From assembly GCF_005503535.1 (NCBI RefSeq), contig NZ_SCNN01000016.1, positions 1 to 64,000 of the forward strand: DNA of 64,000 nucleotides. The letters run 5' to 3'. This DNA is from Mesorhizobium comanense (GTDB lineage Bacteria > Pseudomonadota > Alphaproteobacteria > Rhizobiales > Rhizobiaceae). Of this stretch, positions 53,082-61,903 are shown piece after piece. Both the position numbers and the translations under genes were made by a program. The notes under the pieces were generated by a model that ran no database searches, was not told the origin of the DNA, and saw only the letters and a list, made by a program, of their open reading frames with translations. Every line of letters begins with the position of its first letter. Position 1 is the first letter of the stretch.

Positions 53082-54074
53082 ATGGCCAGTATCATGACGA
53101 ACAGCGCCGCATTGACGGCCCTGCAGAGCCTTAACGCCACCCAGAACAACCTCTCGACCACCCAGGCCCGCATTTCGACGGGCTATCGCGTCTCCCAGGC
53201 TTCGGACAACGCCGCCTATTGGTCGATCGCCACCACGATGCGCTCCGACAACCAGGCCATGTCCACCGTTTCGGACTCGCTCGGCCTCGGCGCCTCGAAG
53301 GTCGATACCGCCTACACCGGCATGAACAGCGCGATCGACACCATCAACCAGATCAAGCAGAAGCTGACCGCGTCCTACGGCCAGACCGATGCCTCGAAGG
53401 AAAAGACCCAGGTCGAAATCGCGGCCCTGCAGAAGCAGCTGAAGGGCTATGCCGACAGCGCCACCTTCTCCGGCACCAACATGCTCTCGGTCAACAGCGG
53501 CACCGCCGCCACTGCAGCCGATGTGAAGATCGTTTCGGCCTTCAACCGCGACTCCAGCGGCGCGGCTTCGATTTCCACGATCGACGTCAATGTGGAAAGC
53601 ACCAAGCTCTATGAAGCCGGCTCGGCCGCGGGCAAGGGTATCCTGGACGCCGCCCGTCTCGGTAGCGACGGCAGCGTCACGGCAACGGCAGCCGCCCCGG
53701 CCGCGGGTGCGGCGGTTGCGGCCGGCGACACCTATTCGGTCGCCAGCCTGAAGATCTTCGACACCGCCACGAGCAAGGCCTTCAGCGACGCCCAGATCGC
53801 CCAGCAGATGACCGTCGTCGACGCCGCGCTCAAGGACATGACCAACGCCGCCTCCACGCTCGGCGCCGCCAAGAGCTCGATCGACCTGCAGAAGACCTTC
53901 ACGCAGAACCTGATGGACTCCATCGATCGCGGTGTCGGCCAGCTCGTCGATGCTGACATGAACAAGGAATCGACCCGCCTCCAGGCGCTGCAGGTTCAGC
54001 AGCAGCTCGGCGTCCAGGCGCTGTCGATCGCCAACGGTTCGTCGCAGTCGATCCTGTCGCTCTTCCGCGGCTGA
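53082..54074 (+). CDS. fla: Flagellin (first copy)
   Basis: 330 residues from ATG 53082. The N-terminal D0/D1 helix begins MASIMTNSAALTALQSLNAT and continues ISTGYRVSQASDNAAYWSIA; the C-terminal helix reads LVDADMNKESTRLQALQVQQ and ends SQSILSLFRG. The middle variable part (about 150-235) is short and Ala/Thr-rich, typical of rhizobial complex flagellins. It is exported by the flagellar apparatus and polymerises into the filament. A separate leader and terminator make it an independent transcription unit. Confidence 0.97.
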   Translation: MASIMTNSAALTALQSLNATQNNLSTTQARISTGYRVSQASDNAAYWSIATTMRSDNQAMSTVSDSLGLGASKVDTAYTGMNSAIDTINQIKQKLTASYGQTDASKEKTQVEIAALQKQLKGYADSATFSGTNMLSVNSGTAATAADVKIVSAFNRDSSGAASISTIDVNVESTKLYEAGSAAGKGILDAARLGSDGSVTATAAAPAAGAAVAAGDTYSVASLKIFDTATSKAFSDAQIAQQMTVVDAALKDMTNAASTLGAAKSSIDLQKTFTQNLMDSIDRGVGQLVDADMNKESTRLQALQVQQQLGVQALSIANGSSQSILSLFRG

Positions 54075-54102
54075 TCCCTCTCCACCACGTACAGCTAGAC
54101 AG

Positions 54103-54131
54103 ACGGGCCGCGCCAAAAGCGCGGCCCGTTT
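54103..54131 (+). terminator. Rho-independent terminator of the first flagellin gene
   Basis: Arms ACGGGCCGCGC and GCGCGGCCCGT (11 bp, perfect) around CAAAA, followed by TTTG. It starts 29 bp after the stop codon. Confidence 0.85.
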
Positions 54132-54136
54132 GCGTT

Positions 54137-54171
54137 TGCTCCAGCCCCGCGCAACCCTCGTTCCTTAACTC
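54137..54171 (+). promoter_or_regulatory. Weaker copy of the flagellar promoter element before the second flagellin
   Basis: TGCTCCAG, CCC, CGCGCAAC (54148-54155), ten bases, TAACTC (54166-54171). The last G of the half-site is C here and the TA box deviates at one position. It is 169 bp from the flagellin start, much farther than the other five, so it may be inactive or act together with the TTAAC-rich region after it. Confidence 0.35.
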
Positions 54172-54195
54172 TCCGAAGCTGACGTTTAACAGGCT

Positions 54196-54225
54196 GTTAA
54201 CCATATCTGCTTAGGTATGGTTAAC
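54196..54225. promoter_or_regulatory. 10-bp inverted repeat GTTAACCATA upstream of the second flagellin
   Basis: GTTAACCATA (54196-54205) and TATGGTTAAC (54216-54225), perfect arms with a 10-bp spacer. TTAAC occurs four times in the region (54165, 54186, 54197, 54221), three of them spaced about one or two helical turns apart. TTAACC-N8-TTAG inside it parallels TTAACC-N7-TTAG before the first flagellin. A regulator site or flagellin-class promoter is likely. Confidence 0.5.
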
Positions 54226-54334
54226 CAACGCTTACAGCAGGTTGCCGAATCGGCCCGACCGGCGCGACGGCAACCGACAGACAGGCCGATTGGGTCTGTG
54301 TGGGCATGCCGGCCTTAGAGAAGGAGCGAGTTTC

Positions 54335-55393
54335 TTGGCAAGCATCATGACGAACGCCGCGGCGTTGACCGCGCTTCAGAGTCTCAACGCCACCAACAAG
54401 TCGCTTGAGCAGACCCAGGCCCGCATCTCGACGGGCTACAGGGTCTCCGAGGCATCCGACAACGCCGCCTACTGGTCGATCGCCACCACGATGCGCTCCG
54501 ACAACCAGGCGCTTTCCACCGTGCAGGACGCGCTTGGCCTGGGTGCCTCGAAGGTCGATACCGCCTACACCGGCATGAACAACGTGCTGGACACGATCGG
54601 CAAGATCAAGACCAAGCTGCTGTCGACCGTCGGCCAGACGGACGCAGCCAAGGAAAAGACCCAGACCGAAATCACCACCCTTCAGGCGCAGATGAAGTCC
54701 TTCGCCGACGCGGCGACCTTCTCGGGCTCGAACTTCCTGTCGGTGACCTCCACCGCCGCGGGTGGCGGCGTCCAGCAGGATGCCAAGATCGTCTCCTCGT
54801 TCAACCGCACGTCATCAGGCGCCGTTCAGCTCGGCACGATCGATATCGATGTCGAGAGCACCAAGCTGTTCGATTCCGGCCTCCCCGCGGACGTCAAGAA
54901 CCAGGGCACGCTTGACCGCAAGACCTCGGTCTACGCCACCGGGGCCGCCCAGACGGCGTATGATACGGCTTACGCGGCCTCGATCGCCGGCGGCGGCACC
55001 GACGCCGCCGCCAACACCGCCGGCCAGACCGCGGCGGGCCCCGTCACCAAGGTCGACAATGTTTCCGCCTTCAATCTCGACATCACCGCGGCCGGCGTGA
55101 CCGACGACATCATCACCCAGATGATCACCAAGATCGACAACGTCATGGCCCAGTTGACCGACCAGGCCACCATCCTCGGCTCGGCCAAGAGCTCGATCGA
55201 CCTGCAGAAGACCTTCACCCAGAGCCTGATGGACTCCATCGACCGCGGCGTCGGCCAGCTCGTCGATGCCGACATGAACAAGGAATCGACCCGCCTCCAG
55301 GCGCTGCAGGTGCAGCAGCAGCTCGGCATCCAGTCGCTGTCGATCGCCAACAGCTCCTCGCAGTCGATCCTGTCGCTGTTCAAGAACGGCTAA
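54335..55393 (+). CDS. fla: Flagellin (second copy)
   Basis: 352 residues starting at TTG 54335, chosen because AAGGAG (54321-54326) lies 8 bp upstream and the first residues (M/L)ASIMTNAAALTALQSLNAT match the first flagellin; ATG 54347 is the alternative. The N- and C-terminal helices are nearly identical to the first copy, while the central region (about 165-265) is longer and different (DTAYAASIAGGGTDAAANTA). It is a tandem duplicate giving a second filament subunit. Confidence 0.95.
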   Translation: MASIMTNAAALTALQSLNATNKSLEQTQARISTGYRVSEASDNAAYWSIATTMRSDNQALSTVQDALGLGASKVDTAYTGMNNVLDTIGKIKTKLLSTVGQTDAAKEKTQTEITTLQAQMKSFADAATFSGSNFLSVTSTAAGGGVQQDAKIVSSFNRTSSGAVQLGTIDIDVESTKLFDSGLPADVKNQGTLDRKTSVYATGAAQTAYDTAYAASIAGGGTDAAANTAGQTAAGPVTKVDNVSAFNLDITAAGVTDDIITQMITKIDNVMAQLTDQATILGSAKSSIDLQKTFTQSLMDSIDRGVGQLVDADMNKESTRLQALQVQQQLGIQSLSIANSSSQSILSLFKNG

Positions 55394-55429
55394 TTCCTGC
55401 CTAGCTGAACTGTCCGCTTTACTTCCACC

Positions 55430-55462
55430 AATCGGGCCGCGCGCCAAGCGCGGCCCGATTTC
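55430..55462 (+). terminator. Rho-independent terminator of the second flagellin gene
   Basis: Arms AATCGGGCCGCGC and GCGCGGCCCGATT (13 bp, perfect) around GCCAA, followed by TCATTTTC. The core CGGGCCGCGC/GCGCGGCCCG is the same as in the first flagellin terminator. Confidence 0.85.
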
Positions 55463-55491
55463 ATTTTCGCACAAGCTTCGAGGACTACTGT
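55457..55491 (+). promoter_or_regulatory. Flagellar promoter element before fliF
   Basis: GATTTCAT (55457-55464, the poorest upstream half), TTT, CGCACAAG (55468-55475), ten bases, TACTGT (55486-55491), 40 bp before the fliF GTG. Its upstream half overlaps the tail of the flagellin terminator. Confidence 0.65.
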
Positions 55492-55525
55492 TCCCGCGGA
55501 CAGTCATGCTGGGAGCAGCGCTATC

Positions 55526-57175
55526 GTGCCCGAACAGATCCAGAGCATCATCTCTAATCTCCGCGGTTTTGGCGTGAGGCGCCTTGCCATGCTGGCGGGC
55601 ATCGCCGTTCTGGTGATGGGCGTCATCGGCATCGCCTCGGTCTATCTCAACCGACCGGCCTACGACACGCTCTATGTCGGGCTCGACCGCGCCGACGTGA
55701 ACCAGATCGGCCTGGTCCTGGGCGAGGCCGGCATCGGCTTCGACGTCGGCGCCGACGGGACTTCCGTGCTGGTGCCGGCCGGCACCACCGCGCAGGCGCG
55801 CATGCTGCTTGCCGAGAAAGGCCTGCCGACAAGCGCCAATGCCGGTTACGAGCTGTTCGACAATGTCGGCTCGCTCGGCCTTACGTCCTTCATGCAGCAG
55901 ATCACCCGCGTGCGAGCGCTCGAAGGCGAGATCTCGCGCACCATCCAGTCCATATCGGGCATCAAGGCGGCGCGCGTCCACATCGTCATGTCGGAGCGCG
56001 CCAATTTCCGCCGCGACGAGCAGCAGCCCTCGGCCTCTGTCGTCATCCGCTATGCCGGCATCGACGCCGAGAAGAGCGCGCAGTCGATTCGTCATCTCGT
56101 CGCCGCCGCCGTGCCTGGCCTGTCGGCCGACAAGGTGACGGTGCTGGATTCCAACGGCAACCTTCTGGCAGCGGGGGACGACCCCTCCAACACGAGCGCC
56201 GCGCGCACACTGGGCGTCGAGCAGACCGTGGAGGCGCAGATCGGCGACAACATCCGCCGCGCCCTGACTCCCTATCTCGGTCCGGACAATTTCCGCGCCA
56301 GCGTCAAGGCCGATGTCAACACCGACACCCGCCAGACCGAGGAGACGATCTTCGATCCGGAATCGCGCGTCGAGCGCTCCGTGCAGTCGGTGCGCGCCAA
56401 CGAAAACAGCAACCAGAGGCAGGCTTCGACTCCGGCCAGCGTCGAGCAGAATCTGCCCGAGACCCAGGCGACCAGCACCGAGGGTCCGCAAACCTCATCC
56501 GCGAACGACCGCAAGGAGGAGATCACCAACTACGAGATCAACTCCAAGAAGATCGCCACCGTCTCCAACGGCTACACCGTCACCAAGATGTCGATCGCCG
56601 TCGTCGTCAACCAGGACCGGCTGAAGGCGATCCTGGGCAAGGACGCGACACCGGAGCAGATCGCCAAGCGCGTCGCCGACATCCAGAAGATGGTGACCTC
56701 GGCCACCGGCTTCGACGACAAGCGCGGCGACGTCATCGACGTCTCGGCGGTCGAGTTCATCGACGGGCTGGACGGCGAGGCGATCCCGCAGGCGGGAATG
56801 CTCGATTCCGTCGGCCAGCACGCCGGCACGCTGATCAATGCCGGCGCCTTCATCGTCGTGGTGTTCCTGGTTGCCTTCTTTGGCCTGCGGCCGATGGCCG
56901 CCGCGCTGACGGCAAAGGCGACACCTGCCATAGCGGGTCCCAATTTCGACGAGGTCCAGCGTTCGTTGCCGACACCGGAGGCAGTCGCCTCCGTCGAGAC
57001 CGGCGCTCCTGTCGGGGCACTGCCCGGTGCGCGGCCCGGCGCCACGCCGCTCGACGACCTTCGCCAGAAGATAAGGCCGGCGCCGCAGGAGCGACTGGCC
57101 CGCATGGTCGACCTGAATGAGGAGCGCACCGCGCAGATCCTGCGCAAATGGGCGGCCCAGGAAATCGCGGCCTAA
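55526..57175 (+). CDS. fliF: Flagellar MS-ring protein FliF
   Basis: 549 residues, GTG start with GGGAG upstream. Membrane helix 1 is at about 22-42 (MLAGIAVLVMGVIGIASVYL). Periplasmic ring-building segments follow (YDTLYVGLDRADVNQIGLVL, ARMLLAEKGLPTSANAGYEL). Helix 2 is at about 437-458 (LINAGAFIVVVFLVAFFGL). The cytoplasmic C-terminus (RLARMVDLNEERTAQILRKW) is the FliG-binding end. It is the foundation of the basal body and starts the operon fliF-fliH-motB-motC-fliK-transglycosylase. Confidence 0.95.
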   Translation: MPEQIQSIISNLRGFGVRRLAMLAGIAVLVMGVIGIASVYLNRPAYDTLYVGLDRADVNQIGLVLGEAGIGFDVGADGTSVLVPAGTTAQARMLLAEKGLPTSANAGYELFDNVGSLGLTSFMQQITRVRALEGEISRTIQSISGIKAARVHIVMSERANFRRDEQQPSASVVIRYAGIDAEKSAQSIRHLVAAAVPGLSADKVTVLDSNGNLLAAGDDPSNTSAARTLGVEQTVEAQIGDNIRRALTPYLGPDNFRASVKADVNTDTRQTEETIFDPESRVERSVQSVRANENSNQRQASTPASVEQNLPETQATSTEGPQTSSANDRKEEITNYEINSKKIATVSNGYTVTKMSIAVVVNQDRLKAILGKDATPEQIAKRVADIQKMVTSATGFDDKRGDVIDVSAVEFIDGLDGEAIPQAGMLDSVGQHAGTLINAGAFIVVVFLVAFFGLRPMAAALTAKATPAIAGPNFDEVQRSLPTPEAVASVETGAPVGALPGARPGATPLDDLRQKIRPAPQERLARMVDLNEERTAQILRKWAAQEIAA

Positions 57176-57178
57176 CCC

Positions 57179-57799
57179 ATGCCCAGCGCAGCCCTCTTCG
57201 ATCTCCTCCCTGACTTCGGCACGCGCGCGCCGCGCGCCGGCCAACCCCAGGTCGTCGCCGAACACAGGCCGGAAGCGCAAGCGCCGCAGGCCGATATCGG
57301 CCTGCTGATCGCCGAGGCGGTCGCGCAGGCGGAGGCGACGCTCGGCGAGCGGCTCTCGGCCGCCCACGAGGCGGCGCTGGAAGCGGAGAGGCAGGCCAAT
57401 GCCGAGGAGGCCAGGACCTTTCTCGAGAGCTTGGGCGGCGATGTCGGCACCGCCGTCTCTTCGCGCATCGACGCCATGGAGACACGCGTCACGGATCTGG
57501 TCGCCGCCACCGTCGCCCGCATCATCGGCGGCATTGTCAGCGACGATTTGCAGAAGCGTTCGCTCGAGGCGCTGGCCGGCGCGGTCCGCGAAGCCGTCGG
57601 CGACGGCGAAGCGGTGCGCATCGCCGTGCGCGGGCCGCTTTCGCTGTTCGAAACGCTGAGGACCTCGCTTGGCCCGCGCGCCGCAAATCTCGATTTCATC
57701 GAGGCGCCCGGCTTCGACCTGACGGTGACCATCGACGAGGCCGTGTTCGAAACGCGCATGGCGGAATGGTCGGCAACCCTTTCCGAGGTTTTGTCATGA
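57179..57799 (+). CDS. fliH: Flagellar assembly protein FliH (probable)
   Basis: 206 residues. A variable proline-rich start is followed by a glutamate/alanine-rich helix (IGLLIAEAVAQAEATLGERL) and the stator-like domain at about 95-200 (VTDLVAATVARIIGGIVSDD, LAGAVREAVGDGEAVRIAVR). Such peripheral-stalk-like proteins bind FliI and hold the ATPase at the export gate. Identification rests on architecture and position after fliF, since FliH is poorly conserved. The stop overlaps the motB start. Confidence 0.75.
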   Translation: MPSAALFDLLPDFGTRAPRAGQPQVVAEHRPEAQAPQADIGLLIAEAVAQAEATLGERLSAAHEAALEAERQANAEEARTFLESLGGDVGTAVSSRIDAMETRVTDLVAATVARIIGGIVSDDLQKRSLEALAGAVREAVGDGEAVRIAVRGPLSLFETLRTSLGPRAANLDFIEAPGFDLTVTIDEAVFETRMAEWSATLSEVLS

Positions 57800-59139
57800 G
57801 CGTCGCCGAAGCCGATCATGGCAGGCACGAGATCATCATCGTGCGGCGGGGTCACGACGACCATGACGACGGCCATCATGGCGGCGTCTGGAAGATCGCC
57901 TTTGCCGATTTCATGACCGCGATGATGTGCTTCTTCCTGGTCATGTGGCTGATCAATGCCGCCAACGAACAGACCAAGACGGCCGTGGCCAGCTATTTCA
58001 ATCCCGTCAAGCTCGTCGACCGTGAATCGAGCCGCAAGGGTCTCAAGGATCTCGGCAACGGGCCGCGTTCGGTCGGTCTGACGGCCGACGACCCGCAGGA
58101 AGCGACGACCAAGGCCGGGCAGGACGGCACCGGCGCCGCGGGCTCGTCCAACCGCAAGCAGGACAAGCAGCAGGAGCAGCAGACGAGGCAGTCCGACGAT
58201 CATCTTTTCGCGGATCCCTACGCGGTGCTGTCCGAAATCGCGACCGACACCGGCGTCATGCAGAATGTCAGCCAGAAGGGTGACGGCGGAGCACAGAATG
58301 CGGGGCCGGCGACGGGTGCCTCCGGCGGCGCCTCCTATCGCGACCCCTTCGAACCCGACTTCTGGTCGCAGCAGGTCGCAGCGCCGGCCGCCGAGGCAAG
58401 CGCCGAGCGCCCCAGGATCGAAGGCGACCCGCTGAAGCCCGGCGACAAGGCCGCCGAAACCCAGGTCGCCAAGGTCAAGGCCGTGCCGCCGGCGCCCGCC
58501 CTCGAGGACGCCCCGCTCGAGCCTCTCGCCAAGGACATTGCCGCCGCAAACGCGGCCGCCAAGGCCAAAACCGCGGATGGAAAGACGCGGGACGGCAAAA
58601 CGGCTGAGACGGCAAAGGCCGACGCAGCCGTCGCCGACGCGAAAAACCCGGAGGCGCAGAAGGCCCCGACCGCCGCTGCCCTGAAGGCTGCTACCGACAT
58701 CAAGCAGCAACTGGCCGATGCCTTCAAGCCCGGCGACAAGCTGCATGACGGCGTCTCCGTCGAAGCCACCGACAAGGGTGTCGTTATCTCCATCACCGAC
58801 CAGCTCGACTTCGGCATGTTCGAAGTCGGCTCGGCGATGCCGAGCCGCGAACTGGTGCTGGCCATGGAAAAGATCGGCCGCATCGTCAACAGCCAGAAGG
58901 GCACGATCAGCATAAACGGTCACACCGACGCGCGGCCTTTCCGAAGCGCCACCTACGACAACTGGCGTCTGTCGACGGCACGCGCCCATTCCGCCTATTA
59001 CATGCTGGTGCGCGGCGGTGTTGACGAACGCCGCATCACCGAGGTCGCCGGCTTCGCCGACCGCCAGCCCAAGGATCCCGCCGATCCGCTGTCGGCGGTC
59101 AACCGCCGCATCGAGATCCTCATGGCGACCGGCGGATGA
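57796..59139 (+). CDS. motB: Flagellar stator protein MotB
   Basis: 447 residues from ATG 57796, overlapping the fliH stop (ATGA). The single membrane helix at about 35-56 contains the proton-carrying Asp38 (AFADFMTAMMCFFLVMWLIN). The long Ala/Pro/Lys-rich periplasmic linker at about 85-310 is longer than in enteric MotB. The OmpA-like peptidoglycan-binding domain at about 320-445 reads GTISINGHTDARPF and RRITEVAGFADRQP. It pairs with MotA, encoded in another operon. Confidence 0.94.
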   Translation: MSVAEADHGRHEIIIVRRGHDDHDDGHHGGVWKIAFADFMTAMMCFFLVMWLINAANEQTKTAVASYFNPVKLVDRESSRKGLKDLGNGPRSVGLTADDPQEATTKAGQDGTGAAGSSNRKQDKQQEQQTRQSDDHLFADPYAVLSEIATDTGVMQNVSQKGDGGAQNAGPATGASGGASYRDPFEPDFWSQQVAAPAAEASAERPRIEGDPLKPGDKAAETQVAKVKAVPPAPALEDAPLEPLAKDIAAANAAAKAKTADGKTRDGKTAETAKADAAVADAKNPEAQKAPTAAALKAATDIKQQLADAFKPGDKLHDGVSVEATDKGVVISITDQLDFGMFEVGSAMPSRELVLAMEKIGRIVNSQKGTISINGHTDARPFRSATYDNWRLSTARAHSAYYMLVRGGVDERRITEVAGFADRQPKDPADPLSAVNRRIEILMATGG

Positions 59140-60536
59140 TGCGCGGCATGGTGACCAGCCGGCTTATGGGCTTTTTCTTGCTGGCCGCGGGATATCCGTC
59201 GGCCGGCCTGGCCCAGGACGCGCTGCAGCCATACCAGCTGGTGCGCTCGCTGCAGCTGATCCAGGACCGCATTGCCGCCGGCGATCATGCCGCGATGCCG
59301 ATGCAGGCCAAGCTGCTCGAGATGACCGACGCCCGGCTCCGTTCGGCGGATGCCGAGGATTTCAAGGACCCCAAGAACTTCCGCGCCCTGCTGGTCTACG
59401 GCATGAGCGGCGGCAATCCGGCCACCGTCGAAGCCGCCGTATCGCGCGCCACATCGCTTGATGCGCAGAACCTCGCGATCGCCAAGGGCATCATAAACTA
59501 CCTGGTCGGTCGGCCCGCCGGCGCGATCGAGGTCCTGAAGCCCATCGATCCCATGACCCTGCCCGGTGATCTCGGTGCCTTCCTCGCGCTGGTCAAGGGC
59601 TCGCTGATAGCCACGGAAGATCCGGCGGGCGCTCTTGCGCTGCTTGACGAGGCCAGGCTGCTCAGCCCGGGCACGCTGGTCGAGGAAGCCGCGCTTCGGC
59701 GTTCGGTCGGCATCGCGGTGGCGCAAGGCGACGCGGCGCGTTTCGCGCTTGCCTCCACGCAGTATGTCGAGCGCTACCTCTACTCGCCCTATGCGAGCCA
59801 GTTCGCCGATTCCTTCGTCTCCGGCGTGATCGCGCTCCACATGTCGATCAGCCAGGACAAGCTGGCCGACATCACCTCGATGATGGATCCCGAGCGCGAG
59901 AAGGTGATCTACCTGCGCATCGCGCGCCGTGCCGCGATCGACGGCTTGAGCGATTTGTCGGCCTTCGCCTCGGCGCGCGCCGAGCAGGGCCGCGACGGCA
60001 ACACCAACCAGGGCGATCCGCGTGCCCTGCTCTACTCCAGCCTGTCCACGGTGACCTCCGACACGATAGAGGACGTGCGGACCAAGCTTGGCAAGATCGA
60101 TCGCAGCAGGCTTTCGGACGGCGACCGCGCCCTGCTCGACGCTGCCCAGACCATTGCCGGCGAAGTGGTCGCGCCACCTGCCTCTCCGGTTGTCGAGAAT
60201 ACCGCGGCCGCCGATCCGACGATGGGAAGTCCTGAGGCCGCGACGGCGGCGCCCGTATCCGCGGAGAGCGCTGCCCAGGCGGCCGACGCCTCCGGCTTGC
60301 CGCCCGTCGAGGGCGCAGCTTCCGAACAGCCCGCCGTCGCGCCATCCGGCCCGGCAGCGGCCCAGGCCGACACACCCGCTCCCGCGCCTTCTGCCGATGC
60401 GCCAACAATTGTTCCGGCTTCGGCGCCGGCGGCCCCTTCCAGTGCTGACAAGACCGACCCGACCGATGCCGCCATGATGAAAACCCGTCGACAGCTCGAC
60501 CTGATCGACCAGATGCTAGGAGCCGCCCCGAAATGA
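59136..60536 (+). CDS. motC: MotC, periplasmic motility protein
   Basis: 466 residues. The signal peptide is at about 1-27 (MGFFLLAAGYPSAGLAQ). A helical repeat-like central part follows (QPYQLVRSLQLIQDRIAAGD, IDPMTLPGDLGAFLALVKGS), then an Ala/Pro-rich tail from about 345 and a final helix DAAMMKTRRQLDLIDQMLGA. In S. meliloti MotC binds the periplasmic part of MotB and is needed for rotation. Overlaps of 4 bp with motB and fliK show tight coupling. Confidence 0.9.
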   Translation: MMRGMVTSRLMGFFLLAAGYPSAGLAQDALQPYQLVRSLQLIQDRIAAGDHAAMPMQAKLLEMTDARLRSADAEDFKDPKNFRALLVYGMSGGNPATVEAAVSRATSLDAQNLAIAKGIINYLVGRPAGAIEVLKPIDPMTLPGDLGAFLALVKGSLIATEDPAGALALLDEARLLSPGTLVEEAALRRSVGIAVAQGDAARFALASTQYVERYLYSPYASQFADSFVSGVIALHMSISQDKLADITSMMDPEREKVIYLRIARRAAIDGLSDLSAFASARAEQGRDGNTNQGDPRALLYSSLSTVTSDTIEDVRTKLGKIDRSRLSDGDRALLDAAQTIAGEVVAPPASPVVENTAAADPTMGSPEAATAAPVSAESAAQAADASGLPPVEGAASEQPAVAPSGPAAAQADTPAPAPSADAPTIVPASAPAAPSSADKTDPTDAAMMKTRRQLDLIDQMLGAAPK

Positions 60537-61903
60537 CACCCAGTCTCGGTCCGGCCCTGTCAGGATTTGCCGCCGCCCGCACGGCGGCCGAGCAGCCGGG
60601 TGCGTCCGGAAAGAAGGATGACGCCGGCTTCGGCAAGATGGTGCACGCCAAGGCCGCTCACCCCGAAAAACAGCCGGCGGCCGAGGCCGGATCACGCGAT
60701 CCGCGCTGGAGCAAGCTTGCCGCCGGACTTGCGTCGCAAGCCGGCGACGACGAATCCGGGCAAGCGGACCCGGCAACAACCGCGCCTAAGGGATTGCCGG
60801 TCGCGAAGCAGACAAAGGACGGCAAGGCTGGCGGGTCGGACAAGGACGCCGAATTGCTCGCGGCCGACGGTGATGCTTCGCCGCTTCAGGATCATCTGCC
60901 GTTGCTGATGGCCCTGCACGAGTTGCGCCATTTCTCGACTTCGGCCAAGTCGGCCGAAGCCGGCGATACCGGACAGGGTCCGGCGCCGGAAGGGCAGTCG
61001 CTGCCCAAGACCTATCGGGCGAAATCCACCGCCGACCATGACGCACTCGAACCGGTGTCGAAGCCCGAGCGGATGTCGCTCGCAGACGGGCAGTTGACGA
61101 AGCTCGAGGGCCAGTCCGCGCGAAATGCCGCGGCCGGCGCGCCGCAACGCGACAATGCGATCGTGGCCGGCCCGGTTGCGGAAACGCCCCCGGCGGATGT
61201 TCCGGGCGTCGATCTCGAACACGCGCCGCAACAACCGAAATCCATCACCGACGTCCAGTCCGCCTTGCGGCCCGAGAGCGGAAAACAGCAGTCGGCGGCA
61301 GGTCGCATCGACGTGGTTTCAGAGCGCAGCTTCCCAGCGCCGCCGCAGGCTCCGATCAGCCAGGCCGCCCTCAACGTGATCGGCGCCATATCAGCCGATG
61401 GTGGCCCCTCCCACGCGTTTTCGACGCCCTCCTCGGCCGCCCAGTTGGCTGCTCCTGTTGCCGTTCCGACACATGTATTGAAGATAGAACTTCATCCGGC
61501 GGAACTGGGCATGGTCACGGCCAACCTTCGCCTCTCGGGAGAACAACTGTCGATTGAGCTGAAGCCCGAAACACACGACGCCTACCGCCGGCTTTCGAGC
61601 GACAGCGAAGCAATCGTCAAGTCTCTGCGCGGGTTGGGTTTCGACGTTGATAAGGTCACCATCATGCAACCGTCAGTCGCCGTTCCGGCTACAACCCGGA
61701 CGGATGGAACGGCTTCCATGGCCAGCGCGCCTGGCCGCGACCAGTCATCCTTCCAGCCGGGAAATTCCGGCGGCGGCAGCGGCGGAACTGGCGGCCAGCA
61801 ATCCGGTCAGCAGTCAGCAAGAGGTAGTCACGATGACGCGCAGGATTACGGCCGCGCCGCTTCGCCTTCTCGCGAGCGTGCTGGCGGCGGCATGTTTATC
61901 TAG
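60533..61903 (+). CDS. fliK: Flagellar hook-length control protein FliK (formerly MotD in rhizobia)
   Basis: 456 residues. The long N-terminal two thirds are low-complexity and polar, expected for the tape-measure part. The conserved C-terminal domain (about 305-390) shows HVLKIELHPAELGMVTANLR and SLRGLGFDVDKVTIMQPSVA. A glycine/glutamine-rich tail (GGGSGGTGGQQSGQQSARGS) completes it. It times the export switch through FlhB. Its last 71 bp overlap the next gene in another frame. Confidence 0.88.
   Translation: MTPSLGPALSGFAAARTAAEQPGASGKKDDAGFGKMVHAKAAHPEKQPAAEAGSRDPRWSKLAAGLASQAGDDESGQADPATTAPKGLPVAKQTKDGKAGGSDKDAELLAADGDASPLQDHLPLLMALHELRHFSTSAKSAEAGDTGQGPAPEGQSLPKTYRAKSTADHDALEPVSKPERMSLADGQLTKLEGQSARNAAAGAPQRDNAIVAGPVAETPPADVPGVDLEHAPQQPKSITDVQSALRPESGKQQSAAGRIDVVSERSFPAPPQAPISQAALNVIGAISADGGPSHAFSTPSSAAQLAAPVAVPTHVLKIELHPAELGMVTANLRLSGEQLSIELKPETHDAYRRLSSDSEAIVKSLRGLGFDVDKVTIMQPSVAVPATTRTDGTASMASAPGRDQSSFQPGNSGGGSGGTGGQQSGQQSARGSHDDAQDYGRAASPSRERAGGGMFI

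Noticed and set aside
41505..55491. Flagellar promoters as sigma-54 (GG-N10-GC) sites, as in Caulobacter
   Set aside because: No TGGCAC-N5-TTGC pattern was found upstream of these operons; the shared element has different boxes and spacing.
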